Source of the DNA: Tolypothrix tenuis PCC 7101
Lineage (GTDB): Bacteria; Cyanobacteriota; Cyanobacteriia; Cyanobacteriales; Nostocaceae
Reading direction: 5' to 3'
Assembly: GCF_002368295.1 (NCBI RefSeq)
Contig: NZ_AP018248.1
Span: 5,209,798 to 5,273,797, forward strand
Length of the DNA stretch: 64,000 nt
The notes under the pieces were generated by a model. It did not search any database and was not told the DNA's origin. It saw only the letters and a program-made list of their open reading frames with translations. The translations under genes and the position numbers were made by a program. How positions within the stretch are numbered: the stretch's first letter is position 1; every line of letters begins with the position of its first letter. This document shows positions 1-9,900 of the stretch, piece after piece.

Positions 1-45
1 GCGCAGCGCAACGCACCACAGACCAAGACAGTTCAGCATTTCTTA

Positions 46-741
46 TCAAGAATACCAATATTTTTGACGCTGCCAATATTCAGCAACTCTTGCTTCCCAC
101 TGCTGCCAATAATATTTAATTGTATCTGTTTCTAGCCAAAAAACCTCAGCCGCCATCTCAGGAATTGCCACAACTAACAATGCATGATTTATGTGAATTC
201 CCAAATCACCATAATACTTATTAGCTGCACCTATATATGCTGCCAATTGCAGAGGATATTCATATAAACGCTCAATAGAACCTTTAGGTTTATCCGCAGT
301 TTTCCACTCACAAACACAAGGTATTCCTTGATAGCTAGCAATACAATCTACCTTGCCAGAATACTTTAAATCATAGTGAAAAACAGAACCTTCCACGAGC
401 CTAATTGTATCAATTTCTTGTAACACAGGCTTGATACTTTCCCAATAAGGAAGACTAGCTTCCGAACAAACAGGATTTTCCCCTAGTAGATAGCGTTCAA
501 TTTGCTTGTGTGTTTTCGTTCCTCGACGACTAGCAGCCGTAGTAATGCGGCTTGCTTCTTCTGTACCAACACGCGCCTTCCAGTTTAATAACCTATCACG
601 ATCTGCTTGAGGTTTTGTAGCATTAAGTATTGTGGTGACGCTAGGTAAACGATTTCCTTGAGCATCTACATAATATTGTTTGCCATATTCTCGCAGAGAT
701 TTGGCATTAATTTTTGGTAGCAGTTGAATATCAAATGGCAT
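46..741 (-). CDS. PD-(D/E)XK family nuclease (RecB/MGME1-like fold)
   Basis: The 231-residue protein shows the PD-(D/E)XK nuclease core. There is an N-terminal RRGTKTHKQIE helix (about residues 72-82), an Asp in GKVDC (D132), the EWK motif (E145-K147) and a QLAAY helix (165-169), the Q-xxx-Y signature of RecB-type exonucleases. The size and the N-terminal SVTTIL segment recall the MGME1-like single-domain exonucleases. I infer a metal-dependent DNA exonuclease; the substrate is unknown. It lies 116 bp downstream of dndC on the same strand, so it may belong to the phosphorothioation island or simply follow it. The start is the only ATG giving a complete fold. The fold assignment is good, the biological role is not. 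Confidence 0.75.
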   Translation of the reverse strand: MPFDIQLLPKINAKSLREYGKQYYVDAQGNRLPSVTTILNATKPQADRDRLLNWKARVGTEEASRITTAASRRGTKTHKQIERYLLGENPVCSEASLPYWESIKPVLQEIDTIRLVEGSVFHYDLKYSGKVDCIASYQGIPCVCEWKTADKPKGSIERLYEYPLQLAAYIGAANKYYGDLGIHINHALLVVAIPEMAAEVFWLETDTIKYYWQQWEARVAEYWQRQKYWYS

Positions 742-857
742 TAGCTGCTATGGGGGAATTGGTAATTGCTAATTGGTAAGGATTTTTATGCTGGTACAGT
801 ATGGCGTAAATCAATTGCTGTATTAATTTTGAATTCCGCTAGTCGTAATAGTTATGT

Positions 858-2525
858 TCATTTAGAATTTCTTTTAGATTTTTTTTCCTTATTCTGAAAT
901 TTCATGTCTCCCCAAGTTTTTGATTTGTCAGAAGATAACTCACTGGTTACTTCTGCTTTTTCTGTAGTTACTTCTACTGGTTCAGATGGAACTGCAAAAT
1001 CTCCTAAAGTTAGCTGCTTAACCTTTTCCACATTGCCCTGATCAACAGCTTGTTTTAAATCACGAGTTAAACGAGCGTATTCAACTGCATCTTTCTGGGA
1101 ACGTGAACTTGTCTTAAAACATTTCTCTAAACTATCGTATATCCCCACACGCCGCGCCATCTTGCGAAACTGACGTTCTGTGTCTAACAATTTCGCCATC
1201 AGTTCTAAGTGCATAGCGTCATCTGCACAGATTTCTTCTAATACTGCCCATTCATCGCTACCGAGTAAACTATTATCAGCCCCAGGACGAGGATCATGGA
1301 ATACTTCACCAGTCTCTTCTTGATAAATGCGGGGTAAACTATCATCAAATTCGTGTTTTTCTTCTAACCAAATGTGCCGAATTTCACTCATTTCGTCAAG
1401 AGTAATTAAGGTAATATCACGCATATTTTCTGGCGCTGTGCAACGAATTTGAGTTTGCGCTGCTAATAATTTCCTAAGCCAATATTCACGCCAATATTTA
1501 GTATATGGGCCTGGTATTGGTTCTACAGAAATTTCCCCATCTTTATTGCGTTCAAATAATTGCACTTCACCCCAGATGCGGCGAAAATCTCTTTTATCGC
1601 GATCGTCTTTAATATCTAATTCATTGCGAATATCTAATAAAGGTTGCATCCATTCTTTTTCTTCATCATTTTGGATCATTGCCTCCATTGATTTATCTTT
1701 ATTAACTAATGTGCAAACCCAGCAACCAAAGCGGGAATCACCACAACTAGGAGTAGAAGTATCAACTACAAGCGGACATTCATTATCTGCTGTCGCCCCT
1801 CGATACATGCTGAATAATTCTTTATTGCTATTTCCCCAAGGATTATCATATTGATTGAGATAAATCCAGACATCATTATTACTCCAGTCTTCAATGGGTG
1901 TATAAATCAGAGAGTTGGGTAAACTGGCATTGGGGCTGAGGCGATCGCGTACTCTCCCCATTTGATGCTTTTCCATTGTCGCCGCACGTTTTGCGCTTTC
2001 GGCTTTGCGAGTACCCAAAACTAGGATAGTTTCGCCGTTTGCACGCACCATCTCACGGATGAAGTGGTTAGCTGGATTAATTTTCAATCTTTGGGTACAC
2101 CAACGAAATTGATTACGCGGTGCTGGGTAACCTTTACCAATCAGGTTTACCCAAAATGTGTCTTGAACAACTGGTTGCAGCAAATGCGGTTCTACGGGCA
2201 TTCCTTGTGCTTGTGCTGCTGACTTTAGCTGTTGTAAACATTTGCGTACCCAAGCAGAGACGATAGGATTCTCTACCTGAGTGTCTGTAGTAATTACATG
2301 GATTTTTTTAGTTCGTTTTTCTTGGGGAAGAAGAGCGATCGCATTCCAGACTAACTGTAGCGTTGTACTAGAATCTTTTCCCCAAGAGACTCCTAGCACC
2401 CAAGGTATTTGATCTGAGCAATATAAATCTTGGATTTCTTTGGTAAGATTCTCTATGTCTTCTACTAAATCTGCAACGGTACGCGATCGCTGGCTTTTAT
2501 TTTCTGGCTGTTGTGCTGTAGCCAT
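858..2525 (-). CDS. dndC: DNA phosphorothioation protein DndC (PP-loop ATPase)
   Basis: DndC activates the DNA backbone phosphate with ATP and, with the DndA/IscS cysteine desulfurase, DndD and DndE, replaces a non-bridging oxygen with sulfur. The 555-residue product has the PP-loop GVSWGKDSS (residues 45-53) of the PAPS-reductase-like family. It also has cysteines C143, C250, C261, C268 and C271, including the CxxC in GCWVC, expected for the Fe-S site of DndC. The C-terminal 80 residues are charged and low in complexity. It is divergent from dndB across a 163-bp intergenic region that probably holds both promoters. No dndA is visible, so a housekeeping cysteine desulfurase would have to supply sulfur. 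Identification is strong. Confidence 0.93.
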   Translation of the reverse strand: MATAQQPENKSQRSRTVADLVEDIENLTKEIQDLYCSDQIPWVLGVSWGKDSSTTLQLVWNAIALLPQEKRTKKIHVITTDTQVENPIVSAWVRKCLQQLKSAAQAQGMPVEPHLLQPVVQDTFWVNLIGKGYPAPRNQFRWCTQRLKINPANHFIREMVRANGETILVLGTRKAESAKRAATMEKHQMGRVRDRLSPNASLPNSLIYTPIEDWSNNDVWIYLNQYDNPWGNSNKELFSMYRGATADNECPLVVDTSTPSCGDSRFGCWVCTLVNKDKSMEAMIQNDEEKEWMQPLLDIRNELDIKDDRDKRDFRRIWGEVQLFERNKDGEISVEPIPGPYTKYWREYWLRKLLAAQTQIRCTAPENMRDITLITLDEMSEIRHIWLEEKHEFDDSLPRIYQEETGEVFHDPRPGADNSLLGSDEWAVLEEICADDAMHLELMAKLLDTERQFRKMARRVGIYDSLEKCFKTSSRSQKDAVEYARLTRDLKQAVDQGNVEKVKQLTLGDFAVPSEPVEVTTEKAEVTSELSSDKSKTWGDMKFQNKEKKSKRNSK

Positions 2526-2688
2526 AGCTCCTTTCCTATCTAGACATGGGTTTTAGTCACCCCTGTTATCTGTACTGCAAGAGCAACCCTTGTATTGTAA
2601 AGCGTAAAGTTTTTAAAAACTTTTATATATTAACTGAATTTCATAGAAAATTAGTTGGTAGCAAATTCTGCAATTTTTTAAAATTAAC

Positions 2689-4287
2689 ATGAAAGACAGT
2701 AAATCCGATCCAACTGCTGACATCGCTAGAGAATACCAAGAACGGGAAACCAAGGATAAACAGGTACTTGCTTTACTTTTAGAGAAGTTTTTGGAGAAAA
2801 AGGATCGGATTTTAGTACAGAAAACCGAGATGGGTGGAACGGAAGCTTATGTTGGTTCTGTCAGTCTGGAATGGTTCGCAGGTAGGGTTCACTTCGCTTC
2901 TGGTTTACCTCTGTTTCAGAATAAGTACAATTCTGAAACCGATAACATCGAAATTGACGCAGATAGTATTGATGAAATTCAGCAACGCCCCTTAGATTGG
3001 TCTCGTCAAGCACCTTTGGTACAGTATTTATCAGCAAGAAAAAATCATAAGTTTCCCCCGGTATTAGTGGTAATTAATCAATCTTGGGTGGACGATCCCA
3101 AAGCTGCTGAGTGGAATAGTGAGGGAATCGCCACTAAATCAACTACCGATTTTACGCCTTTGGATAAAGACGGTAAAGTAGGTTTACTGAATATTTCCGA
3201 AGATAATGTCACCATTTATGCATTAGATGGTCAACATCGATTGATGGGTGTACAAGGTTTAATGGAGTTGATTAAAACAGGAAAACTTCAGCGTTATAAA
3301 AAAGATAAAACTGCTGATGATAGTTTCATTAAAATAGATGATTTGATTGAGCAATATCAAGTAGATTCTGCTTATTTACAAAGCTTACCTAAAGAGAAAA
3401 TCGGGATTGAATTTATTTGTGCGGTTGCGTCTGGGGAGACTCGCACCCAAGCAAGACGAAGAGTGAGATCAATTTTTGTTCATGTTAACCTAATGGCTGC
3501 ACCTTTAACTAAAGGTCAATTAGTACAATTAAATGAAGATGATGGTTTTGCAATTGTCGCCCGAAAAATTGCTACAAATCATCCGCTTTTAGCACAACAG
3601 CCAGAGCGTAAACCTCGCGTTAATTGGAATAGTGCAACAGTTGCAGCAAATTCCACAGTGTTAACAACTTTGCAAGCTATTCAAGATATGTCTGAAAGAT
3701 ATTTAGGGCAAAAATTTCCTCATTGGAAACCTTTAGAAAAAGGTTTAATTCCTATGCGCCCAGAAGATAATGAAATTGAGGAGGGAATTGATGAATTTAA
3801 AAAACTATTTGATTCTTTAGCCAGCCTTCCTAGTTATAAAATTCTCGAACATGAAGATACGCCGCAATTACGACGCTTCAGTTTTGAAAAAGATGGGGGG
3901 GAAGGAAATATGCTTTTCCGCCCTATTGCTCAAGTGGCATTAGCTCAAGCTCTGGGAATCTTGGTTTTTAAAAAAGGTTTTTCCCTGACAGATATTTTTA
4001 AGAAATTACGTAAATTCGATCAGCAAGGCGGCTTTAGTGGTATGGAGTATCCGCAATCTCTTTGGTATGGCGTTTTATACGATCCCAATAAAAAGCGCAT
4101 ACAAGTTGCAGGGCGAGATTTAGCGGCGAAGTTACTAATTTATATCTTAGGTGGAATTAAGGATCGCATGGAATCTGCTGAACTTCGTAAGGCGCTAGCT
4201 GATGCTAGAACTATCGAAAACCAAACTATCAGCTTTGATGGTAAGTTCGTTGAACCTCAAGCAGTAGGACTGCCACCTATACTGTAA
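2689..4287 (+). CDS. dndB: DndB-like DGQHR-domain protein
   Basis: The 532-residue protein carries the DGQHR signature (ALDGQHRLMGV, D180-R184) that defines the DndB family. DndB is known as a transcriptional regulator of dnd operons and modulates modification frequency; the DGQHR fold is ParB/Srx-like. Here it is transcribed divergently from dndC, as expected for a regulator controlling the shared promoter region. Central residues 240-300 (GETRTQARRRVRSIFVHVN and following) fit the conserved second half of the domain. The start ATG at 2689 is 163 bp from dndC and gives a full-length N-terminus. A second, shorter DGQHR protein is encoded at 5583-6584. Assignment as dndB rests on motif and context. 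Confidence 0.85.
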   Translation: MKDSKSDPTADIAREYQERETKDKQVLALLLEKFLEKKDRILVQKTEMGGTEAYVGSVSLEWFAGRVHFASGLPLFQNKYNSETDNIEIDADSIDEIQQRPLDWSRQAPLVQYLSARKNHKFPPVLVVINQSWVDDPKAAEWNSEGIATKSTTDFTPLDKDGKVGLLNISEDNVTIYALDGQHRLMGVQGLMELIKTGKLQRYKKDKTADDSFIKIDDLIEQYQVDSAYLQSLPKEKIGIEFICAVASGETRTQARRRVRSIFVHVNLMAAPLTKGQLVQLNEDDGFAIVARKIATNHPLLAQQPERKPRVNWNSATVAANSTVLTTLQAIQDMSERYLGQKFPHWKPLEKGLIPMRPEDNEIEEGIDEFKKLFDSLASLPSYKILEHEDTPQLRRFSFEKDGGEGNMLFRPIAQVALAQALGILVFKKGFSLTDIFKKLRKFDQQGGFSGMEYPQSLWYGVLYDPNKKRIQVAGRDLAAKLLIYILGGIKDRMESAELRKALADARTIENQTISFDGKFVEPQAVGLPPIL

Positions 4288-4366
4288 TTATTAGCTGTTA
4301 CTTATAGCGCTTGTCAACCGGATGAGGTAAGTTTTCAAAGCCACTAATTTTTTCAAACAAGACTAG

Positions 4367-4477
4367 TGGTCTGTCCCATTAATTTTGAGGAGTAAAAAAC
4401 GAACCGCGAAGACGCGAAGTGCGCGAAGGAAGAGAAAAGAAGAAGAAACTTACCCTACATAATTAATGAGACAAAGC
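4367..4477. repeat. MITE-like element with terminal inverted repeats
   Basis: This non-coding 111-bp element lies in the 328-bp gap after dndB. Its ends are imperfect inverted repeats (left TGGTCTGTCCCATTAATT, right the near-complement at 4461-4477, 14 of 17 matching). It is flanked by ACTAG on both sides (4362-4366 and 4478-4482), a possible 5-bp target duplication. The interior (AACGAACCGCGAAGACGCGA...) recurs at 26,211-26,337 inside the transposon cargo, so this is a dispersed genomic repeat family. Confidence 0.65.
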
Positions 4478-4615
4478 ACTAGGATGTACCTCAGTTGCAA
4501 CTCCTAGTTTCATAGTCCATACTGCATATTTTATGTTTTTGATGGAACACAATTTATGAAGAAAAGTGATATCTTGCGAATTAGGTATAATAGTAAACTC
4601 CGATACAATGATGCA

Positions 4616-5563
4616 TTAGATAATACTTTGATTTTCTCCAATCCAATTTAAAAAACATTCTTTCACGGGTGTATCATCTTTGATATTGTTTAGCATATTT
4701 TTACGCTGTAAGTATAAATCTGTTCTGATAGTTTCCAGATTTTTATTTCCTAAAATTGCGTGGAGTATGTCAAATAATAACTTAATTCTTAAAGATGCAA
4801 TATATTCTAATTTTAAGAATTCGTCTTCTGTATAAAATGTTGTAAAAATATTATTTTGCATTTTTAATGCAAACTCTTCTAATTCATTTTCTGGCAATAA
4901 ATATTCAATAAAATCCTCAAACAAAAAAGCAGTATCATAGTTAGCGCGGTGTCTAATTTCCAAAATTTCAAATGGGTTTTCTACGTCATACTGATAAAGC
5001 TCATGATAAGATGAGATACTATATTTATATTTTTTGTACACATTATAATATTGCCTCCATACATCTTCATGAGGTTTATAGTTTCTCATTTCAATAATAA
5101 ACTTATCGGCGGCAAAATCTTCAGTATAAACATGAAATACTATTTCTTTTTCTTCACCACTACTTGTTAAAAGTATAGGACGAGAGAATCCATTACCTTG
5201 AATATTTAGCAATCCATTAATACAATAAAATTGTGCATAATACAAGGTAACACAAGCCCATGACCATAAACCTTTGGAAACCAATTTTTTATAAATTGAC
5301 CAATTATATAGAGCTTTACTAAATTGAAGATTTGCTTCATACAGTAATACTGATTTGAATTCTTCATCTACTAAACTATATACTTTGTCTGGGCTATCAT
5401 ATGTTCTGATTGTATTTTTAAGATAAATTTTAATACAATTATTCCTATCTATAATTTGAGTTCGAGCGTAAATTATTGCTTTTAATAAAGGAACATCAAA
5501 ACTTTTATCACTTAAGCTAGGTCTATTTCTTTTATTGAAGCTAGTACTGATGTCATTGAGCAT
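4616..5563 (-). CDS. Uncharacterised protein, possible HEPN-like helix
   Basis: The family of this 315-residue protein is not recognised. Residues 98-120 (GLWSWACVTLYYAQFYCINGLL) look like the amphipathic helix of HEPN-type domains, but the RNase motif RxxxxH is not clear, so the likeness is weak. It is AT-rich compared with dndC and dndB. It lies 19 bp downstream of the DGQHR gene at 5583-6584 on the same strand, so the two are probably co-transcribed and may act together in the phosphorothioation island. A nucleic-acid-linked toxin or sensor is possible but not shown. Confidence 0.5.
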   Translation of the reverse strand: MLNDISTSFNKRNRPSLSDKSFDVPLLKAIIYARTQIIDRNNCIKIYLKNTIRTYDSPDKVYSLVDEEFKSVLLYEANLQFSKALYNWSIYKKLVSKGLWSWACVTLYYAQFYCINGLLNIQGNGFSRPILLTSSGEEKEIVFHVYTEDFAADKFIIEMRNYKPHEDVWRQYYNVYKKYKYSISSYHELYQYDVENPFEILEIRHRANYDTAFLFEDFIEYLLPENELEEFALKMQNNIFTTFYTEDEFLKLEYIASLRIKLLFDILHAILGNKNLETIRTDLYLQRKNMLNNIKDDTPVKECFLNWIGENQSII

Positions 5564-5582
5564 TTTATTTTAGGAATAAATA

Positions 5583-6584
5583 TTATATTTTAATATCTGA
5601 CGTATCCGATATTTCCGGAAGCATTTTGTTCAAATCTGCTGTAATTTTTTGAATTGCAACTTTATTTGTACTTTTACCTAATTTGGCACTACTAAAATCA
5701 AATTTTTTAAGATGAATTATCTGTTTTATAATATTTTCTACTGTAAAATCTTTGCCACATAAGCTATGAACTTTAGGAAAAATTCCACACATTGCCGATA
5801 ACACAACAGCTTTTGTCAACACGTATTTAGTACTACCCCATTCTTCAGAAAAAACTGCTTTAAATGCGTTAAAATAGTTAACTAGTATGCCATACTGTAA
5901 ATTTTCGTTATAAGGTGATAAAACACCTCCATTAGGATCAATCATTACCTCAACATTTCTTGCAAATGCCGCTTGAGAAACTAAACCTTTCCCAATACCT
6001 AACATTTTGATTTCATTATACCAAGGAGATTCAGGATCTAAATTCATTTGTTTCACTAAACTATGTGTTCGTTTTTCTTTAAAATCAGAGTCTTTAATTA
6101 AAGGTAATAAATCATAAATCACAGAAGGATTAATTCCCTTTTGCTCATTATTGATAGTGATAAATATCTTGGCTTGGCTTTCAAGTTTGAGATTGATAAA
6201 ACCTGAGCAGAGAAGATCCAACTTTTTTGCTGTAAAATTAAATCCAAAAAGTCTATGTTGACCATCAACAACCCAAACTGATTTTTCTATATCTGGAAAT
6301 TTAATTTTCCCAATTAATTCGTTTTCGGTTGGAGCAATATATTCCGTTTCTTCTGGTAAGTTAAGAATTATATTATTAGCAATAATAGCATCATTAGAAT
6401 TAATAAACTTAGCAACTTCTTTGCATCTTCTCTCACTTAAAGGTCTTTGAACACCTTTGCTATTTCTTTCTTCTATGGAAACATAGGCTATACGCTGTAA
6501 AATGTCACTGTTACAAATGAATACATAAAAGTTTCCACCAGGGTGATTGATTTCCTGAGCAGGTAGTTCAATATAATTTGTCAT
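5583..6584 (-). CDS. Second DGQHR-domain (DndB-related) protein
   Basis: This 333-residue protein has the motif WVVDGQHRLFGF (DGQHR at residues 107-111) and an N-terminal segment RPLSERRCKEVAKFI typical of short DGQHR proteins. It is about 200 residues shorter than the DndB-like protein at 2689-4287 and only distantly similar to it. The codon use is AT-rich like its downstream neighbour. Known DGQHR proteins are DndB regulators and phage- or island-borne relatives. The pairing with the unknown protein at 4616-5563 suggests a small accessory module inserted into the Dnd island. Confidence 0.75.
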   Translation of the reverse strand: MTNYIELPAQEINHPGGNFYVFICNSDILQRIAYVSIEERNSKGVQRPLSERRCKEVAKFINSNDAIIANNIILNLPEETEYIAPTENELIGKIKFPDIEKSVWVVDGQHRLFGFNFTAKKLDLLCSGFINLKLESQAKIFITINNEQKGINPSVIYDLLPLIKDSDFKEKRTHSLVKQMNLDPESPWYNEIKMLGIGKGLVSQAAFARNVEVMIDPNGGVLSPYNENLQYGILVNYFNAFKAVFSEEWGSTKYVLTKAVVLSAMCGIFPKVHSLCGKDFTVENIIKQIIHLKKFDFSSAKLGKSTNKVAIQKITADLNKMLPEISDTSDIKI

Positions 6585-6645
6585 CAGCTATACTCCACTA
6601 ACTAATTGCAATAAATTTGGTAGTAATTTTATATGATTTATGTTC

Positions 6646-7104
6646 TTATAATAATTGGCGTAAATCAAACTCTTTCCTTAGTAAATCATTACTAAATATT
6701 TCAGAACTTAGAATTAACATCAGTCGCTCTGAATAGTCTACCGCTCCACGTAGCTCATTTTGTAAAATTTCCAGTCCACCATTGGCATACTCTTCAAATA
6801 TATGAATACGTTGCTCGTCAGCGACATCTTGTTCGCTGAGGATATTAATGTCTTTGATTTCATTAATAGCCAACAAATTAATTAACAGAGAGAAACTGCT
6901 AGAAAAATAATCTTGTCGTAGTGGAGATAAATCTTTAGCAATTCCCTCTAAAGGAACTCGTTTTTTATTCTTTGCTCCCAACGCTGCTGCAAACACCATC
7001 ACTTCTACATAGGTTTGGAAAGGCCCTGTTGTATCTTTTGACGCTACTAATGCTTTGACTAACTCAACTTTATCTTTAGCAATCCTGATTCTGTTTGCAG
7101 CCAT
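6646..7104 (-). CDS. Dnd system-associated protein (dnd_assoc_4-like)
   Basis: This is a small 152-residue, largely helical protein with an N-terminal basic IRIAKDKVELVKALV segment and a FQTYVEVMVFAAALGAKNKKR stretch. From memory this pattern fits the family annotated as dnd system-associated protein 4, found in phosphorothioation clusters. No catalytic motif is visible. It lies 62 bp upstream of the DGQHR gene in the same direction and may be in one operon with it. Its role in modification or restriction is not known. The assignment would need a profile search. Confidence 0.6.
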   Translation of the reverse strand: MAANRIRIAKDKVELVKALVASKDTTGPFQTYVEVMVFAAALGAKNKKRVPLEGIAKDLSPLRQDYFSSSFSLLINLLAINEIKDINILSEQDVADEQRIHIFEEYANGGLEILQNELRGAVDYSERLMLILSSEIFSNDLLRKEFDLRQLL

Positions 7105-7226
7105 TGATTTGCATATCTACATTGTGGAAATTTTAACCGAAACCAAAGAGCGATGGCACTACTTTATTGCCACATCCAAGCGATCGCTCTTTCTTCCCAC
7201 CGCATCTGCTACAATTTCAAAAAACC

Positions 7227-7766
7227 CTACGTAGGAAATTGCACATTCTCATACAGCAAAGCTATGGGAAAGCGAAAATCAACGCTGGTTAAATGAACTT
7301 CATCCCCAGTTTCATAAGGATGTAATTCCCAAATTCCTCTATCATTTAACCGAAAACAATCTACACCAATTTTCTCAGCATCAATCAGCACATATTCTTG
7401 CAAAGTTTCAATTCGGCGATACCGCGTAAATTTACTACCTCTATCGTAAGCTTCCGTACTTGGGGAAAGGACTTCCACAATTAAACAAGGATACTGCAGA
7501 AATTGAATCGCTTGTTTATCTCGTTCATCACAACTCACTACAACATCAGGATAATGAAAGGTATTCTCTGACACAGCTACTTTTGCAGCAGCCATAAAGG
7601 GAATACAGCTACTTCCCCGTAGATGGCTTTTTAACGCTGAAGCCAAGTTTAAAGCAATATCATTATGGGGAAGAGTACCCCCAGTCATGGCGAAAACTTC
7701 ACCATCAATATATTCGTATTTAATTTCTTGACGTACTTCCCATTCCAGATATTCTTGAGGAGACAT
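7227..7766 (-). CDS. Uma2 family (DUF820) putative endonuclease
   Basis: This 179-residue member of the Uma2/DUF820 family is of the kind highly amplified in cyanobacteria, with a PD-(D/E)XK-like fold. The expected features are present: N-terminal SPQEYLEWE, EYIDGEVFAMTGGT, H in LPHNDIALNLA, the YPDVVVSCDER strand with catalytic Asp, and CLIVEVLSPSTEAYDR with the catalytic Glu. The function of the family is unproven, and many copies are thought to be remnants of mobile elements. It separates the two halves of the Dnd island and is probably unrelated to phosphorothioation. Confidence 0.88.
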   Translation of the reverse strand: MSPQEYLEWEVRQEIKYEYIDGEVFAMTGGTLPHNDIALNLASALKSHLRGSSCIPFMAAAKVAVSENTFHYPDVVVSCDERDKQAIQFLQYPCLIVEVLSPSTEAYDRGSKFTRYRRIETLQEYVLIDAEKIGVDCFRLNDRGIWELHPYETGDEVHLTSVDFRFPIALLYENVQFPT

Positions 7767-7851
7767 ATACTTGCAACTTACTCCCTCTCAAAAGCCACCT
7801 TTTTTAACTCTAACTAAAAAACTCTGCGCCTCTGCGTCTCTGCGTGAGACA

Positions 7852-9741
7852 TTACCCCTCCGTCCTCACCGTCACCACCTGCGGCGGCGTAGAATCAGGA
7901 GGATACAAAAAATCTACCTGTACTTGTCGCTTCTCCCCCGCTAACATCTTCAACCTCACCAAAGGTTCACCCATTTGTCCCCGACGTTGTACTAAATGTA
8001 CGTAGCGCGTCTTTTCCTCGCCATTATCATCGGTGTAACGCACCTTCACAGTACCGCGAAAAAATATTTGTTCCACCTTTGGCTTTAAAAATAGTAATCT
8101 ATCGGTTCCCCCTTCATCTTTTAAAGGTGTATGCATTGATACGGTAACTATCTGGCTTTGATTACTATTATTACTTAAAGGCAAAGTCAAATTGTACTCT
8201 ACACCATAGTTGCTGTGAGCAAAATATGCTGTATCAGGATAGCGTTTTAGCATTAGCGCACTCTGTATTTGTCCGGTGCTAAGAGTAATTAAAGGCACAG
8301 TCCCTAAAGGATAAGCAAAGGCTTTTCCGGGTTGGGGTATCGTTAACTCAGACACATTAGGATTATCCGTTAGATTAGCTTGCCATTGCGTACCTTGAGA
8401 GACACCAGCAACGCGGCTAAATACTGTTGGTTCCCTGGGAGGGTCGAGAGGGGTGGGAATGGGGTCGCGTTTTCCTGCTAAACTACCTGTATCTAAAAGC
8501 CTTTGCCATTCAGCCACAGTGGGAGGTGTAGAGCTATTTTTAACTAAGTTTGCCAGATAAATTGGGCGATCGCTCGCTAATCGCATCATTGTTGTGCGAC
8601 CATTAGAAGAGGGAGCTTGTACAGGGATGGGTAAATTCGCTAATATTTGGGTTTTTCCTGGTTCTATCACCAGCTTTTCGGGAAAATTACTCTGTCTAAT
8701 TTCTCGTAGGACATCATTCATTGTCCTACTACCAGGGCCAGCGTAAACTGTACTTTGGGAATTATCTACCATATCTGGTAAAGCAATAAATGGTGCTTCA
8801 CTAGAAAGGTAGCTGGCGGCGTGTAATACTTGCAGTGTCACAGGTTGATTCCCTGGATTGTGGACAATAATTCCTTGGTAAACAGTGCGGTTTTGGGCTG
8901 GTGTTTCCGCCCTGACGATATGATGGGCAAATACATCAAATCTCCCCGAGAAGGGATAATTAAGGTGTGCTTCTGGAGATTTTTTACCATCTGGGGGGAA
9001 GGTAGAAAGTAAAATTCCTTCGGTAGTTATTAACTCCGGACTATTACTATTAAACGTAGGGATAGTATCAAGTTTTCCCGGTAAAAGGCGGACTTCTTGC
9101 GGTTGGACTTCTACGCCAGCAATATATTGTGGGGGTACAGTATAAATATTTAACGCCCGACACATCAAAGCTGCTACTTCTCCTCTGGTGGCGCTTTGCT
9201 GGGGTTTTAGCTGTTTGACTTGGGGATAGTTGACGACAATACTGTTGATTGTAGCGGATGCGATCGCACTGTGAGCATAGTTAGGAATTTGTGCTGCATC
9301 CTCAAAATATTGTTGTAATGTCTGCACTGGGTTAGATACAGGACTATAATTTTTACCCCCAGCGACAACACCGATAATTTGGGCGCGGGGTATTGGTTGG
9401 TTTGGTTGAAAAATTCCCCCTGGATAACCAGAGAAAAAGCCTTTTTGGTAAGCAGTAGTAATTGCTTTATTTGCCCAATAATTAGCAGGTACATCTTTAA
9501 ATGTAGTAGCACTGCGTTTGATTGGTGCATCGGGGAAAGCATTCAACATTAAGACTGCGGCTTCAGCGCGTGTAACTGTTGCTTCTGGGCGAAAGCTTCC
9601 ATCCGGATAGCCTGTAATTAATTTTCTTTCTCCTAGTTCTTGAATACAATTATTAGCCCAATGTTTTTGTGTATCAGAAAAGGTGAGAGTGATGGAGTTA
9701 GGTAAGGTAAAAAGCGAGGCGAGTATTAATGGTAGAAGCAT
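7852..9741 (-). CDS. SLH-domain surface protein with DUF3370 domain
   Basis: The 629-residue exported protein begins with a signal peptide (about residues 1-20, MLLPLILASLFTLP). Three S-layer homology repeats follow (about 21-69, 81-126 and 146-199, each with an FxD..hWA..I pattern and an ITGYPDGSF-type turn). The remainder (about 215-629, starting EVRLLPGKLDTIP) matches the cyanobacterial DUF3370 domain. SLH repeats anchor proteins to peptidoglycan-linked polymers, so this is probably a periplasmic or outer-envelope protein. It sits between dndD and the rest of the Dnd island with no obvious functional link. Short dispersed repeats with the GCGTCTCTGCGTG motif occupy the gap just downstream. 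Confidence 0.85.
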   Translation of the reverse strand: MLLPLILASLFTLPNSITLTFSDTQKHWANNCIQELGERKLITGYPDGSFRPEATVTRAEAAVLMLNAFPDAPIKRSATTFKDVPANYWANKAITTAYQKGFFSGYPGGIFQPNQPIPRAQIIGVVAGGKNYSPVSNPVQTLQQYFEDAAQIPNYAHSAIASATINSIVVNYPQVKQLKPQQSATRGEVAALMCRALNIYTVPPQYIAGVEVQPQEVRLLPGKLDTIPTFNSNSPELITTEGILLSTFPPDGKKSPEAHLNYPFSGRFDVFAHHIVRAETPAQNRTVYQGIIVHNPGNQPVTLQVLHAASYLSSEAPFIALPDMVDNSQSTVYAGPGSRTMNDVLREIRQSNFPEKLVIEPGKTQILANLPIPVQAPSSNGRTTMMRLASDRPIYLANLVKNSSTPPTVAEWQRLLDTGSLAGKRDPIPTPLDPPREPTVFSRVAGVSQGTQWQANLTDNPNVSELTIPQPGKAFAYPLGTVPLITLSTGQIQSALMLKRYPDTAYFAHSNYGVEYNLTLPLSNNSNQSQIVTVSMHTPLKDEGGTDRLLFLKPKVEQIFFRGTVKVRYTDDNGEEKTRYVHLVQRRGQMGEPLVRLKMLAGEKRQVQVDFLYPPDSTPPQVVTVRTEG

Positions 9742-9900
9742 TAATAGTAGTTAGTAGAAACTTAGGCTATTAAAGCATACAAGGATAACGAAACCCAGAA
9801 GCACAGAGAACACAAAGAAGTAGAGGTAAAAATCTTAATACTCTCTCTTTTTCCTCTTTCCTTCGTGTTCTTAGCGTACTTTGCGGTTCGTTTCTCTTGA